This document shows positions 8,557 through 16,927 of a DNA stretch of 64,000 nt, piece by piece (within the stretch, counting starts at the first letter, position 1; each line of letters begins with the position of its first letter). Both the position numbers and the translations under genes were made by a program. Source of the DNA: Mycobacterium sp. UM_CSW (GTDB taxonomy: Bacteria; Actinomycetota; Actinomycetes; Mycobacteriales; Mycobacteriaceae); the NCBI RefSeq assembly GCF_000455205.1, contig NZ_AUWQ01000029.1, positions 62,001 through 126,000 of the forward strand, in the 5' to 3' direction. Below the pieces are notes generated by a model that saw nothing but the letters and a program-made list of their open reading frames with translations, was not told the DNA's origin and did no database searches.

Positions 8557-9885
8557 GTGAGCACATCCAGTACCCCGCCGCCGGTTAACCGGCGCTTGGC
8601 CCTGGCGGCCCTCGGGCTCGGCGTGTTCGCCCCCAGCGTGTTGGCCGCCTGCGCGGGCACCGCGGCCAAGCAAGCCGAGACCAAGAAGGAGCCGCCGGCG
8701 CCTCAGCTGAAGTTCCAGCCGGCGGACGCCGCCTCCGACGTGGTTCCGATCTCGCCGATCAGCGTCCAGGTCAGCGACGGCTGGTTCCAGAAGGTGGCGT
8801 TGACGAACTCGTCGGGCAAGGTGGTCGCAGGATCTTTCAACGCCGACCGCACCGTCTTCACGACCACCGAGCCGCTGGGCTACGACGCGACCTACACCTG
8901 GAGCGGTTCGGCCGTCGGCCACAACGGCAAGGCGATCCCGGTGACCGGCAAGTTCACCACCGTGACGCCGAGCAAGAAGATCGGCGGCGCCTTCCAGTTG
9001 GCCGACGGCCAGACCGTCGGGGTCGCCGCGCCGATCATCATCCAGTTCGACGCGCCGATCAGCGACAAGGCCTCCGTCGAGAAGGCACTCACCGTCACCA
9101 CCACGCCCCCCGTCGAGGGCAGCTGGGCGTGGCTGCCCGACGAGGCGCAGGGGGCGCGCGTGCACTGGCGCCCGCGCGAGTACTACCCGGCGGGCACCAC
9201 GGTCAACGTCGACGCCAAGCTGTACGGGCGGCCGTTCGGTGACGGTGCGTTCGGCGCCGACGACATCTCGCTGCACTTCCAGATCGGCCGCAAGCAGGTC
9301 GTCAAGGCCGAGGTCTCCTCGCACCGCATCCAGGTCGTCACCGACGCCGGCGTCATCATGGACTTCCCATGCAGCTACGGCGAGGCCGACAAGGCGCGCA
9401 ACGTCACCCGCAACGGCATTCACGTGGTCACCGAGAAGTACGCCGACTTCTACATGTCCAACCCGGCGGCGGGCTACTCCAATGCTCACGAGCGCTGGGC
9501 GGTGCGGATCTCCAACAACGGCGAGTTCATCCACGCCAACCCGATGAGCGCGGGCGCGCAGGGCAACAGCAACGTCACCAACGGCTGCATCAACCTGTCG
9601 ACCTCCGACGCCGAGGAGTACTACCGCACCGCGATCTACGGCGACCCCGTCGAGGTGACCGGCAGCTCGATCCAGCTGTCCTACTCCGACGGCGACATCT
9701 GGGACTGGGCCGTGGACTGGGACACCTGGGTGGCGATGTCGGCGCTGCCGCCCCCGACGGCGCACCCGCCGGCCACGCAGATCCCGGTGACCGCGCCGGT
9801 CACCCCGTCGAACGCCCCGACGCTGTCGGGCACGCCCACTTCTTCTCCGACGACCACCACGCCTTCGCCTAGCCCTGGCGGTTAA
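8557..9885 (+). CDS. lprQ: L,D-transpeptidase lipoprotein LprQ (LdtMt5 type)
   Basis: Makes 3-3 crosslinks in peptidoglycan outside the membrane. 442 residues. A lipoprotein signal ([21 protein letters not shown], split here as RRLALAALG plus lipobox LAAC) anchors it. Ig-like domains follow, and then the YkuD catalytic domain with [10 protein letters not shown] and [11 protein letters not shown]. The Cys is present, but the usual SHGC is NGC, as I recall for LdtMt5. The tail is Pro/Thr-rich. I prefer GTG 8557 (TATCTT -10 eight bases upstream); GTG 8515 is an alternative. The 3' end overlaps the convergent SDR gene by 17 bases. Confidence 0.93.
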   Translation: MSTSSTPPPVNRRLALAALGLGVFAPSVLAACAGTAAKQAETKKEPPAPQLKFQPADAASDVVPISPISVQVSDGWFQKVALTNSSGKVVAGSFNADRTVFTTTEPLGYDATYTWSGSAVGHNGKAIPVTGKFTTVTPSKKIGGAFQLADGQTVGVAAPIIIQFDAPISDKASVEKALTVTTTPPVEGSWAWLPDEAQGARVHWRPREYYPAGTTVNVDAKLYGRPFGDGAFGADDISLHFQIGRKQVVKAEVSSHRIQVVTDAGVIMDFPCSYGEADKARNVTRNGIHVVTEKYADFYMSNPAAGYSNAHERWAVRISNNGEFIHANPMSAGAQGNSNVTNGCINLSTSDAEEYYRTAIYGDPVEVTGSSIQLSYSDGDIWDWAVDWDTWVAMSALPPPTAHPPATQIPVTAPVTPSNAPTLSGTPTSSPTTTTPSPSPGG

Positions 9886-10618
9886 ACCGCGTCGCGCTGG
9901 CCTGGTCGCGCGGCTTCATGACGATCAGGTCGAGGTCGACGTGGGACGGCCGCGAGGCGACGAACCCGATCACCTCGGCGACGTCGGCGGCCGTCAACGG
10001 CGTCAGCCCGGCGTACACCGCGTCCGCGCGCTGTTGGTCGCCGTCGAAACGGACAAGCGAGAACTCGGTTTCGACCGCGCCCGGCGCAATCTCGGTGAGC
10101 CGCACCGGTTTTCCGAGTAGTTCACCGCGCAGCGTTCGGTGCAGCGCGCCCTGGGCGTGTTTGGCCGCGGTGTAGCCGGCGCCGCCGTCGTAGGTCTCCA
10201 GCGCCGCGACCGAGGTGACGGTGACGATCAGGCCGTCGCCGGAGTCGATCAGCTTGGGCAGCAGCGCGCGGGTGACGCGCAGCGTGCCCATCACGTTGGT
10301 CTCCCACATCCACCGCCAGTGCTCCAGGTCGGCCTCGGCGACGGGTTCGAGTCCCCAAGCGCCACCGGCGTTGTTGACCAACACGTCGACGCGTCCGAGC
10401 TTGTCCGCCAGCGCTTGCACCGCGGCATCGTCTGTGACGTCGGCCACAACGCCGGTCCCGCCGATTTCGTCGGCCAGCGCGTTGATCCGATCCGCGCGGC
10501 GCGCCACAGCGACCACGTGAAAGCCAAGGGCCGCAAGGACTTTGGCGGTCGCCTCGCCGATCCCGGAGCTGGCGCCGGTGACCACCGCGACCCGCTGTTG
10601 CCCCCCTACTGCGTTCAT
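9869..10618 (-). CDS. Short-chain dehydrogenase/reductase (Rv0484c-like)
   Basis: NAD(P)-dependent oxidoreductase of 249 residues, the classical SDR size. Cofactor motif [12 protein letters not shown] near residues 14-25, NNAGG, a catalytic Ser in VTSVAAL and Tyr/Lys in YTAAKHA. It belongs to the broad YdfG/serine-3-dehydrogenase-like group; substrate unknown. The ATG at 10618 is probably leaderless, with TAGAGT seven bases upstream. It faces away from the Cys-rich leader ORF and ROK regulator. Confidence 0.9.
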   Translation of the reverse strand: MNAVGGQQRVAVVTGASSGIGEATAKVLAALGFHVVAVARRADRINALADEIGGTGVVADVTDDAAVQALADKLGRVDVLVNNAGGAWGLEPVAEADLEHWRWMWETNVMGTLRVTRALLPKLIDSGDGLIVTVTSVAALETYDGGAGYTAAKHAQGALHRTLRGELLGKPVRLTEIAPGAVETEFSLVRFDGDQQRADAVYAGLTPLTAADVAEVIGFVASRPSHVDLDLIVMKPRDQASATRFNRQG

Positions 10619-10625
10619 CGGAATA

Positions 10626-10631
10626 ACTCTA
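10626..10631 (-). promoter_or_regulatory. -10 element of the SDR gene
   Basis: TAGAGT on the minus strand, seven bases before the SDR ATG. It is back-to-back with the plus-strand -10 at 10642-10647, so this short region fires in both directions. Confidence 0.5.
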
Positions 10632-10641
10632 ATAAACGTGC

Positions 10642-10647
10642 TAAATT
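10642..10647 (+). promoter_or_regulatory. -10 element of the Cys-rich leader ORF
   Basis: TAAATT ends six bases before GTG 10654. This is the spacing expected when transcription starts at the G of the start codon, so the leader ORF would be translated from a leaderless mRNA. Confidence 0.6.
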
Positions 10648-10653
10648 CTCGGA

Positions 10654-10740
10654 GTGCACCTCAGCGCCCTGTTCGACAACACCGCCGCGTGTCTTTGCGC
10701 GGCGAGTGCGTGTTGTTGCCGCGCACTTTGCCGCTCCTGA
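10654..10740 (+). CDS. Cysteine-rich leaderless leader peptide (28 aa), putative attenuator
   Basis: GTG 10654 to TGA 10738-10740 encodes 28 residues with six cysteines at positions 13, 15, 20, 21, 22 and 26, including three consecutive Cys codons (TGT TGT TGC, 10711-10719). It begins VHLSALFDNTAAC. The Cys codons lie on a strong RNA hairpin. Polycysteine leaderless short ORFs acting as cysteine-responsive attenuators have been reported in mycobacteria. Downstream are the ROK regulator and mshA, whose pathway consumes cysteine. Too short for ordinary gene callers. The role is inferred; the codons and geometry are read directly. Confidence 0.65.
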   Translation: MHLSALFDNTAACLCAASACCCRALCRS

Positions 10741-10767
10741 CCTTTCAGGCGTGGCCGAAGCCGGCCA
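10676..10767 (+). promoter_or_regulatory. Leader hairpins between the Cys-rich ORF and the ROK gene
   Basis: Hairpin 1: acaacac+cgccgcg (10676-10689) pairs with cgcggcg (10698-10704) and gtgttgt (10710-10716), 14 base pairs with a five-base bulge. The right arm contains two of the three tandem Cys codons. Hairpin 2: tggccg (10752-10757) with cggcca (10762-10767) and a four-base loop, just before the ROK ribosome site AAAGGA (10781-10786). A stalled or moving ribosome would change which hairpins form. Confidence 0.5.
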
Positions 10768-10791
10768 TTCGAACTCGGACAAAGGAATCTC

Positions 10792-12102
10792 GTGCGCACG
10801 ACGACTCTCACCCACACCCATTCCCCCAGCCGCAAGGCCCCCCTCCGGTTGCACCGCCAGATCCTGCCCCCGGCGCTGCACATCTCCGACTCGGCCGCGG
10901 CTTCGGTATTCCGCGCCGTCCGGTTGCGTGGCCCGGTCGGCCGTGACGTCATCGCCGGCGTCACGTCGCTGAGCATCGCCACCGTTAACCGCCAGGTCAT
11001 CGCGCTGCTCGACGCCGGGCTGTTGCGCGAGCGCGCCGACCTGGCCGTATCCGGCGCCATCGGACGCCCGCGCGTGCCCGTGGAGCTGAACCACGAACCG
11101 TTCGTGACGCTCGGCATCCACATCGGCGCGCGCACCACCAGCATCGTGGCGACCGACCTGTTCGGCCGCACGCTGGACACCGTCGAGACCCCCACGCCGC
11201 TCAGCGCCGCCGGGCCCGCGCTGGCATCGCTGGCCGAGAGCGCCAGCCGGTACCTGAGGCGCTGGCACCGGCGCCGCCCGCTCTGGGTCGGGGTGGCGAT
11301 CGGTGGCACCGTCGACAGCGCCACCGGACACGTCGACCACCCGAGGCTGGGCTGGCGGCAGGCGCCGGTGGGCCCCGTGCTGGCCGACGCGCTCGGACTG
11401 CCGGTCTCGGTGGCCTCGCACGTCGACGCCATGGCCGGCGCCGAGCTGCTGCTCGGCCTGCGGCGATTCGCGCCGAGCTCGCCGACCAGCCTGTACGTCT
11501 ACGCCCGCGAGACCGTCGGCTATGCGCTGGTGATCGGCGGGCGGGTGCACTGCCCAACCAGCGGCCCCGGCACCATCGCCACGCTGCCCGCCCACTCCGA
11601 GTTGCTCGGCGGAGCAGGACAGCTGGAGTCCACCGTCAGCGACGAAGCGGTGCTGGCCGCCGCGCGCCGGCTCAAGATCCTTCCCAGTGTCGCTCCGGCG
11701 ACCCGCATAAACGGGTCCGCGACCGCGATGACCGACCTACTGCGGGTGGCTCGGGCCGGCAATCAGCAGGCCAGGGAGCTGCTGGCGGAGCGGGCCCGGG
11801 TCCTCGGCGAGGCGGTCGCCCTGCTGCGCGACATGCTCAACCCCGACGAGTTGGTGGTCGGTGGGCAGGCCTTCACCGAGTACCCCGAGGCGATGGAGCA
11901 CGTGGAGGCGGCGTTCGCCGAAAACTCGGTCCTGGCGCCGCGCGATATCCGCGTCACCGCCTTCGGCAACCGGGTGCAGGAGGCCGGGGCCGGGACGGTG
12001 TCGCTGGGCGGGCTGTACGCCGACCCGCTCGGCGCGATGCGCCGCGCCGGGGCGCTGGACGCCCGGCTGCGGGACGTCGCCGCCGACGAGACGTCCGCTT
12101 AG
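10792..12102 (+). CDS. ROK-family transcriptional regulator (Rv0485-like)
   Basis: 436 residues: N-terminal winged-helix DNA-binding region (about 35-85, with [20 protein letters not shown]) and a ROK sugar-kinase-like domain from about 100. The usual ROK zinc cluster (CxCGxxGC) is absent: the equivalent place reads [20 protein letters not shown]. The catalytic Asp position reads [10 protein letters not shown]. It is therefore a sensor-repressor rather than a kinase. Rv0485 has been reported to affect a PE/PPE pair in M. tuberculosis. GTG 10792 has AAAGGA upstream, behind a Cys-rich leader. mshA starts 52 bases downstream. Confidence 0.9.
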   Translation: MRTTTLTHTHSPSRKAPLRLHRQILPPALHISDSAAASVFRAVRLRGPVGRDVIAGVTSLSIATVNRQVIALLDAGLLRERADLAVSGAIGRPRVPVELNHEPFVTLGIHIGARTTSIVATDLFGRTLDTVETPTPLSAAGPALASLAESASRYLRRWHRRRPLWVGVAIGGTVDSATGHVDHPRLGWRQAPVGPVLADALGLPVSVASHVDAMAGAELLLGLRRFAPSSPTSLYVYARETVGYALVIGGRVHCPTSGPGTIATLPAHSELLGGAGQLESTVSDEAVLAAARRLKILPSVAPATRINGSATAMTDLLRVARAGNQQARELLAERARVLGEAVALLRDMLNPDELVVGGQAFTEYPEAMEHVEAAFAENSVLAPRDIRVTAFGNRVQEAGAGTVSLGGLYADPLGAMRRAGALDARLRDVAADETSA

Positions 12103-12154
12103 CGCGAACGGCGCGCTTGGGTCGGTTCGCGGCCCGTCCTGTAAAGATGAAGGG

Positions 12155-13486
12155 GTGCGGCACGACGACGTCCCCCGGCTGAACGGCCCGCGCCGGGTCG
12201 CAGTGTTGGCGGTGCACACCTCACCGCTGGCCCAGCCGGGGACCGGCGACGCCGGCGGCATGAACGTCTACGTGCTCCAAACCGCGCTGCACCTGGCCCG
12301 CCGCGGCATCGAGGTGGAGATCTTCACTCGGGCCACCGCGTCGGCCGATCCGCCCGTCGCCCACGTGGCGCCCGGCGTGCTGGTCCGCAACGTGGTGGCG
12401 GGGCCGTTCGAGGGCCTGGACAAGTACGACCTGCCGACCCAGCTGTGCGCGTTCGCGGCCGGGGTGCTGCGCGCCGAGGCGTCGCACGAGCCGGGCTACT
12501 ACGACATCGTGCACTCCCACTACTGGCTGTCCGGGCAGGTCGGCTGGCTGGCCCGGGACCGCTGGGCGGTGCCGCTGGTGCACACCGCGCACACGCTCGC
12601 CGCGGTGAAAAACGCCGCCCTGGCCGACGGGGATGCGCCCGAGCCGCCGCTGCGCACGGTGGGCGAGCAGCAGGTCGTCGACGAGGCCGACCGGCTGATC
12701 GTCAACACCGAAGACGAAGCGCGGCAGTTGATTTCGATTCATCGCGCCGACCCGGCCCGCATCGACGTGGTCCACCCCGGCGTGGATTTGGACGTGTTCC
12801 GCCCGGGTGATCGCCGCGCGGCACGGGCCGCGCTCGACCTCCCGCCCGACGAGGACGTGGTGGCCTTCGTCGGCCGGATCCAGCCGCTGAAGGCGCCGGA
12901 CATCGTGCTGCGCGCCGCCGCGAAATTGCCCGGGGTGCGCATCGTGGTGGCCGGCGGCCCGTCGGGCAGCGGTCTGGCTTCACCGGACGGGCTGGTTCGG
13001 CTGGCCGGCGAACTCGGCATCACCGACCGTGTCACGTTCCTGCCGCCGCAGTCCCGCGTGGACCTCGCGACGTTGTTCCAGGCCGCCAATCTTGTTGCGG
13101 TGCCGAGCTATTCGGAGTCGTTCGGGCTCGTCGCCGTCGAGGCGCAGGCGTGCGGCACCCCGGTTGCCGCCGCCGCGGTCGGCGGCCTGCCGGTGGCCGT
13201 GCGCGACGGGATCTCCGGCGCGCTGGTGTCCGGCCACGACGTCGGCGACTGGGCGGACGCCCTGGATCGGCTGCTGCGCCTGCCCACGCCGCAGGCCGAC
13301 GCGATGGGCCGCGCGGCCGCCGCGCACGCGGCCACCTTCTCCTGGGACAACACCACCGACGCGTTGCTGGCCAGCTATCGGCGCGCGATCGGCGACTTCA
13401 CCGCCCTGCGCCAGCGCCGGTTTCGCGACCGGGCCTCGATGCGCAAGCCCCGGCGGTGGACGACGCGTCGCGGGGTGGACGCGTGA
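12155..13486 (+). CDS. mshA: D-inositol-3-phosphate glycosyltransferase MshA
   Basis: First enzyme of mycothiol synthesis: transfers GlcNAc from UDP-GlcNAc to 1-L-myo-inositol-1-phosphate. A GT4 (GT-B fold) glycosyltransferase of 443 residues. N-terminal signature [19 protein letters not shown], acceptor region [12 protein letters not shown] near residue 120, phosphate-binding [10 protein letters not shown], and donor motif [17 protein letters not shown] near 320. The chosen start GTG 12155 has GAAGG just upstream; a longer open frame further upstream lies inside the ROK gene and is not used. The stop overlaps the next gene as GTGA. Confidence 0.96.
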   Translation: MRHDDVPRLNGPRRVAVLAVHTSPLAQPGTGDAGGMNVYVLQTALHLARRGIEVEIFTRATASADPPVAHVAPGVLVRNVVAGPFEGLDKYDLPTQLCAFAAGVLRAEASHEPGYYDIVHSHYWLSGQVGWLARDRWAVPLVHTAHTLAAVKNAALADGDAPEPPLRTVGEQQVVDEADRLIVNTEDEARQLISIHRADPARIDVVHPGVDLDVFRPGDRRAARAALDLPPDEDVVAFVGRIQPLKAPDIVLRAAAKLPGVRIVVAGGPSGSGLASPDGLVRLAGELGITDRVTFLPPQSRVDLATLFQAANLVAVPSYSESFGLVAVEAQACGTPVAAAAVGGLPVAVRDGISGALVSGHDVGDWADALDRLLRLPTPQADAMGRAAAAHAATFSWDNTTDALLASYRRAIGDFTALRQRRFRDRASMRKPRRWTTRRGVDA

Positions 13487-14001
13487 ACACGACTGTGCAG
13501 GCCGTGATCGAGCACACGCTGCGGGCGAGCGGGCTGACCTACTCGGAATTCCCCGGCGCGCACGGCGGTCTGCCGGGCCTGGTGGTGGAGTTGCCCGGCG
13601 AGCGCAAGCTCAAGACCAACACCATCCTGAGCGTCGGCGAGCATTCGGTGCGCGTGGAGGCGTTCGTGTGCCGCAAGCCCGACGAGAACCACGAGGGCGT
13701 TTACCGGTTCCTGCTCAGGCGCAATCGCCGGCTGTACGGGGTCGCTTACACGCTGGACAACGTCGGCGACATCTACCTGGTGGGCCGCATGTCGCTGGCG
13801 TCGGTCGACGCCGACGAGATCGACCGGGTGCTCGGCCAGGTGCTCGAGGCGGTGGACTCGGACTTTAACACGTTGTTGGAGTTGGGTTTTCGCTCGTCGA
13901 TCCAGAAAGAGTGGGAGTGGCGGGTGTCGCGCGGGGAGTCGCTGAAGAACCTGCAGGCGTTCGCACACTTGATTGACGACGACGACTCCGACGACCAATA
14001 G
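13483..14001 (+). CDS. YbjN-domain protein (Rv0487-like)
   Basis: 172-residue cytosolic protein of the YbjN/type III secretion chaperone-like fold: an N-terminal helix ([16 protein letters not shown]), strands around [20 protein letters not shown], then a helix rich in acidic residues ending DDDDSDDQ. Molecular role unknown. It is translationally coupled to mshA by a GTGA overlap, hinting at a link with mycothiol metabolism, but this is context only. In H37Rv, as I recall, lysE follows; here gpm1 comes next after 23 bases. Confidence 0.87.
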   Translation: MNTTVQAVIEHTLRASGLTYSEFPGAHGGLPGLVVELPGERKLKTNTILSVGEHSVRVEAFVCRKPDENHEGVYRFLLRRNRRLYGVAYTLDNVGDIYLVGRMSLASVDADEIDRVLGQVLEAVDSDFNTLLELGFRSSIQKEWEWRVSRGESLKNLQAFAHLIDDDDSDDQ

Positions 14002-14024
14002 CGCCGCGTGAGAGACTTTCCGGC

Positions 14025-14774
14025 ATGGGAGACACTGCCACGCTGGTGCTGCTCCGCCACGGCGAGAGCGACTGGAATGCCCTCAACCTGTTCACGGGCT
14101 GGGTCGACGTCGGGCTGACCGAGAAGGGCCGGGCCGAGGCGGTCCGAAGCGGCGAGCTGATGACCGAACACGGTCTGATGCCCGACGTGCTCTACACCTC
14201 GCTGCTGCGCCGCGCGATCACCACCGCGCACCTGGCGCTGGACACCGCCGACCGGCTGTGGATCCCGGTGCGGCGCAGCTGGCGGCTCAACGAACGCCAC
14301 TACGGCGCGCTGCAGGGCCTGAACAAGGCCGAGACCAAGGAGCGCTACGGCGAGGAGCAGTTCATGACCTGGCGGCGCAGCTACGACACGCCGCCGCCGC
14401 CGATCGAGCGGGGCAGCAAGTTCAGCCAGGACACCGACCCCCGCTACGCCAACATCGGCGGCGGCCCGCTGACCGAATGCCTCGCTGACGTGGTGGCCCG
14501 TTTCCTGCCGTACTTCACCGACGTCATCGTCCCCGACCTGCGGACCGGCAAGACGGTGCTGATCGTCGCGCACGGCAACTCGCTGCGCGCCCTGGTCAAA
14601 TACCTCGACGACATGTCCGACGAGGAGATCGTGGGGCTGAACATCCCGACCGGGATTCCGCTTCGCTACGACCTGGACGCCGACATGCGCCCCGTGCTGC
14701 CGGGCGGGACCTACCTGGACCCGGAGGCGGCCGCGGCCGGCGCCGCCGCCGTTGCCAGCCAGGGGCGCGGCTGA
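14025..14774 (+). CDS. gpm1: 2,3-bisphosphoglycerate-dependent phosphoglycerate mutase
   Basis: Glycolytic/gluconeogenic enzyme interconverting 3- and 2-phosphoglycerate. 249 residues, the normal dPGM length. Phosphohistidine motif [10 protein letters not shown] near residue 11, [23 protein letters not shown], catalytic Glu in RHYGALQG context ([18 protein letters not shown] is 18 residues here), and the second His in [11 protein letters not shown]. The fit to the family is complete. It is followed by the senX3-regX3 phosphate-sensing pair after 149 bases. Confidence 0.97.
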   Translation: MGDTATLVLLRHGESDWNALNLFTGWVDVGLTEKGRAEAVRSGELMTEHGLMPDVLYTSLLRRAITTAHLALDTADRLWIPVRRSWRLNERHYGALQGLNKAETKERYGEEQFMTWRRSYDTPPPPIERGSKFSQDTDPRYANIGGGPLTECLADVVARFLPYFTDVIVPDLRTGKTVLIVAHGNSLRALVKYLDDMSDEEIVGLNIPTGIPLRYDLDADMRPVLPGGTYLDPEAAAAGAAAVASQGRG

Positions 14775-14897
14775 GCTCCTCCGCGCCCACCAGCAGCTTT
14801 TAAAGGCCCTTTTGCCAAACATCGCGTAAACGGCAGCGGAACACCTGTTGCGTAGGGTGTGACTTGTCCGATTTTGGCCGCGCTCCGCTAGGGCGGC

Positions 14898-14917
14898 GTT
14901 CACCAAATTTGTAGGAT
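14898..14917 (+). promoter_or_regulatory. senX3 promoter with possible RegX3 half-site
   Basis: TAGGAT (14912-14917) ends six bases before GTG 14924, giving a leaderless senX3 mRNA. Just upstream, gttcacc (14898-14904) resembles the PhoB/RegX3 half-site and sits where the -35 would be, suggesting autoactivation under low phosphate. I do not see a clear second half-site. Confidence 0.45.
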
Positions 14918-14923
14918 TTTGTT

Positions 14924-16144
14924 GTGACTGTGTTCTCGGCGCTGTTGCTGGCCGGGGTCTTGTCAGTGCTGGCACTGGCCGTAGGTGTTGCGGCCGGCGT
15001 CCGGCTGGCGCCGCGGGCGGTCGAGCGCCGTCAGCAATCCACCACCGAATGGACGGGCATCACCGTCGCGCAGATGCTGCAACGCATCGTCGCGCTGATG
15101 CCGCTGGGAGCCGCGGTGGTGGATTCGCATCGCGACGTCGTCTATCTCAACGACCGGGCTAGGGAATTGGGGCTGGTTCGTGATCGGCAGCTCGACGACC
15201 AGGCCTGGCAGGCCGCCCAGCAGGCGCTCACCGGCGTCGACGTCGAGTTCGACCTGCGGCCGCCCAAACGCGCCGCGGGCCGCTCGGGGCTTTCGGTGCA
15301 CGGGCAGGCGCGGTTGCTCAGCGAAGAGGACCGCCGGTTCGCGGTGGTGTTCGTGCACGACCAGTCCGACTACGCCCGGATGGAAGCCACCAGGCGCGAT
15401 TTCGTGGCCAACGTCAGCCACGAGCTCAAGACCCCGGTGGGCGCCATGGCGCTGCTCGCCGAGGCCCTGCTGGCCTCCGCGGACGACTCCGAAACCGTTC
15501 GCCGCTTCGCCGAAAAGGTGCTCGTGGAAGCCAACCGGCTGGGGGACATGGTCGCCGAGCTGATCGAGCTGTCCCGGCTGCAGGGCGCCGACCCGTTGCC
15601 CAACGTCACCGACGTCGAGGTGGATACCGTTGTCTCCGAGGCGATTTCACGCCACAAGGTGGCCGCCGAGAACGCCGACATCGAGATTCGCACCGACGCG
15701 CCCAGCGGCCTGCGGGTGCTGGGCGACGAAACCCTGCTGGTGACCGCGCTGGCCAACCTGGTGTCCAACGCGATTGCGTATTCGCCCCCAGGCTCGCCGG
15801 TTTCGATCAGCCGGCGGCGCCGCGGCGACAACATCGAGATCGCCGTGACCGACCGCGGAATCGGGATCGCGCTGGAAGACCAGGAGCGCGTCTTCGAGCG
15901 GTTCTTCCGCGGAGACAAGGCGCGTTCGCGGGCCACCGGCGGCAGCGGCCTGGGACTCGCGATCGTCAAACACGTTGCGGCCAACCACAACGGCAGCATC
16001 GGCGTGTGGAGCAAGCCGGGAACCGGATCGACGTTCACCCTGTCGATTCCGGCCTACCAGGACGGCGACGAGGAACCCGAGCAACCGCGGGGTCGTGAGG
16101 TGCGACCCAACCGGTCACAACGAGAGGAAGAATTGAGTAGATGA
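14924..16144 (+). CDS. senX3: Phosphate-sensing sensor histidine kinase SenX3
   Basis: Membrane-anchored kinase of 406 residues controlling the phosphate-starvation response with RegX3. An N-terminal membrane helix (about 3-25), a PAS domain (about 45-145, [18 protein letters not shown]), then HisKA with the phosphorylated His166 in [14 protein letters not shown]. The HATPase has N box [14 protein letters not shown]1 DRGIGI and G2 [10 protein letters not shown]. Family length is normal. It overlaps regX3 by ATGA, with none of the MIRU-type repeat known at this junction in the M. tuberculosis complex. Confidence 0.97.
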   Translation: MTVFSALLLAGVLSVLALAVGVAAGVRLAPRAVERRQQSTTEWTGITVAQMLQRIVALMPLGAAVVDSHRDVVYLNDRARELGLVRDRQLDDQAWQAAQQALTGVDVEFDLRPPKRAAGRSGLSVHGQARLLSEEDRRFAVVFVHDQSDYARMEATRRDFVANVSHELKTPVGAMALLAEALLASADDSETVRRFAEKVLVEANRLGDMVAELIELSRLQGADPLPNVTDVEVDTVVSEAISRHKVAAENADIEIRTDAPSGLRVLGDETLLVTALANLVSNAIAYSPPGSPVSISRRRRGDNIEIAVTDRGIGIALEDQERVFERFFRGDKARSRATGGSGLGLAIVKHVAANHNGSIGVWSKPGTGSTFTLSIPAYQDGDEEPEQPRGREVRPNRSQREEELSR

Positions 16145-16824
16145 CGAGCGTGCTGATCGTGGAGGACGAGGAGTCGCTGGCCGATCCTCTGGCATTCCTC
16201 CTGCGCAAGGAGGGCTTTGAGGCCACGGTCGTGACCGATGGACCCGCAGCACTCGCCGAGTTCGATCGCGGCGGCGCCGACATTGTGCTGCTCGACCTGA
16301 TGCTGCCGGGCATGTCCGGCACCGACGTGTGCAAGCAGCTGCGCGCTCGTTCCAGCGTGCCGGTGATCATGGTGACCGCCCGCGACAGCGAGATCGACAA
16401 GGTCGTCGGCCTCGAGCTGGGCGCGGATGACTATGTCACGAAACCCTATTCGGCGCGCGAACTGATCGCCCGGATCCGCGCGGTACTGCGCCGCGGCGGC
16501 GACGACGACTCCGAGATCAGCGACGGCGTGCTGGAGTCCGGGCCGGTGCGGATGGACGTCGAACGCCACGTCGTCTCCGTCAACGGTGACACGATCACGT
16601 TGCCGCTGAAGGAATTCGACCTGCTCGAATACCTGATGCGCAACAGCGGACGGGTGCTGACCCGCGGCCAGCTGATCGACCGGGTGTGGGGTGCGGATTA
16701 CGTCGGTGACACCAAGACACTCGACGTGCACGTCAAGCGCCTGCGCTCGAAGATCGAGGCCGACCCGGCCAACCCGGTGCACCTGGTCACGGTGCGCGGG
16801 TTGGGATACAAGCTCGAGGGCTAA
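16141..16824 (+). CDS. regX3: Two-component response regulator RegX3
   Basis: OmpR/PhoB-type response regulator of 227 residues activated by SenX3. Receiver domain 1-115: acidic pocket EDEE, phospho-acceptor Asp52 in VLLDLMLPG, Thr in MVTARD and Lys in [10 protein letters not shown]-terminal winged helix about 130-225 with [20 protein letters not shown] and [16 protein letters not shown]. In mycobacteria it controls phosphate uptake genes and, in M. tuberculosis, ESX-5 secretion. The start overlaps senX3 by four bases, ensuring balanced translation. Confidence 0.98.
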   Translation: MTSVLIVEDEESLADPLAFLLRKEGFEATVVTDGPAALAEFDRGGADIVLLDLMLPGMSGTDVCKQLRARSSVPVIMVTARDSEIDKVVGLELGADDYVTKPYSARELIARIRAVLRRGGDDDSEISDGVLESGPVRMDVERHVVSVNGDTITLPLKEFDLLEYLMRNSGRVLTRGQLIDRVWGADYVGDTKTLDVHVKRLRSKIEADPANPVHLVTVRGLGYKLEG

Positions 16825-16853
16825 CGGTCCGCGTCGCCGCTCACCGCCACGAC

Positions 16854-16910
16854 TGTGTATTCAGGGCGGTCGAGTGTGTACTGCGGGCGGGGATTGTGCG
16901 TTCAGGGCGC
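16854..16910. repeat. Three imperfect tgtgnattcagggcg direct repeats
   Basis: tgtgtattcagggcgg (16854-16869), tgtgtactgcgggcgg (16875-16890) and tgtgcgttcagggcgc (16895-16910) follow each other with period 20-21 in the 103-base gap between convergent regX3 and the GMC oxidoreductase. The same tgca(t/c)tcaggg core recurs at 62275-62340, so it appears to be a dispersed intergenic element. Confidence 0.7.
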
Positions 16911-16927
16911 CCAGGCCGCACGCGCAA

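Noticed and set aside
11861-12154. N-terminal extension of mshA by 98 codons
   Set aside because: This part overlaps the ROK gene in another frame; the GTG at 12155 has a ribosome site and gives the family start.
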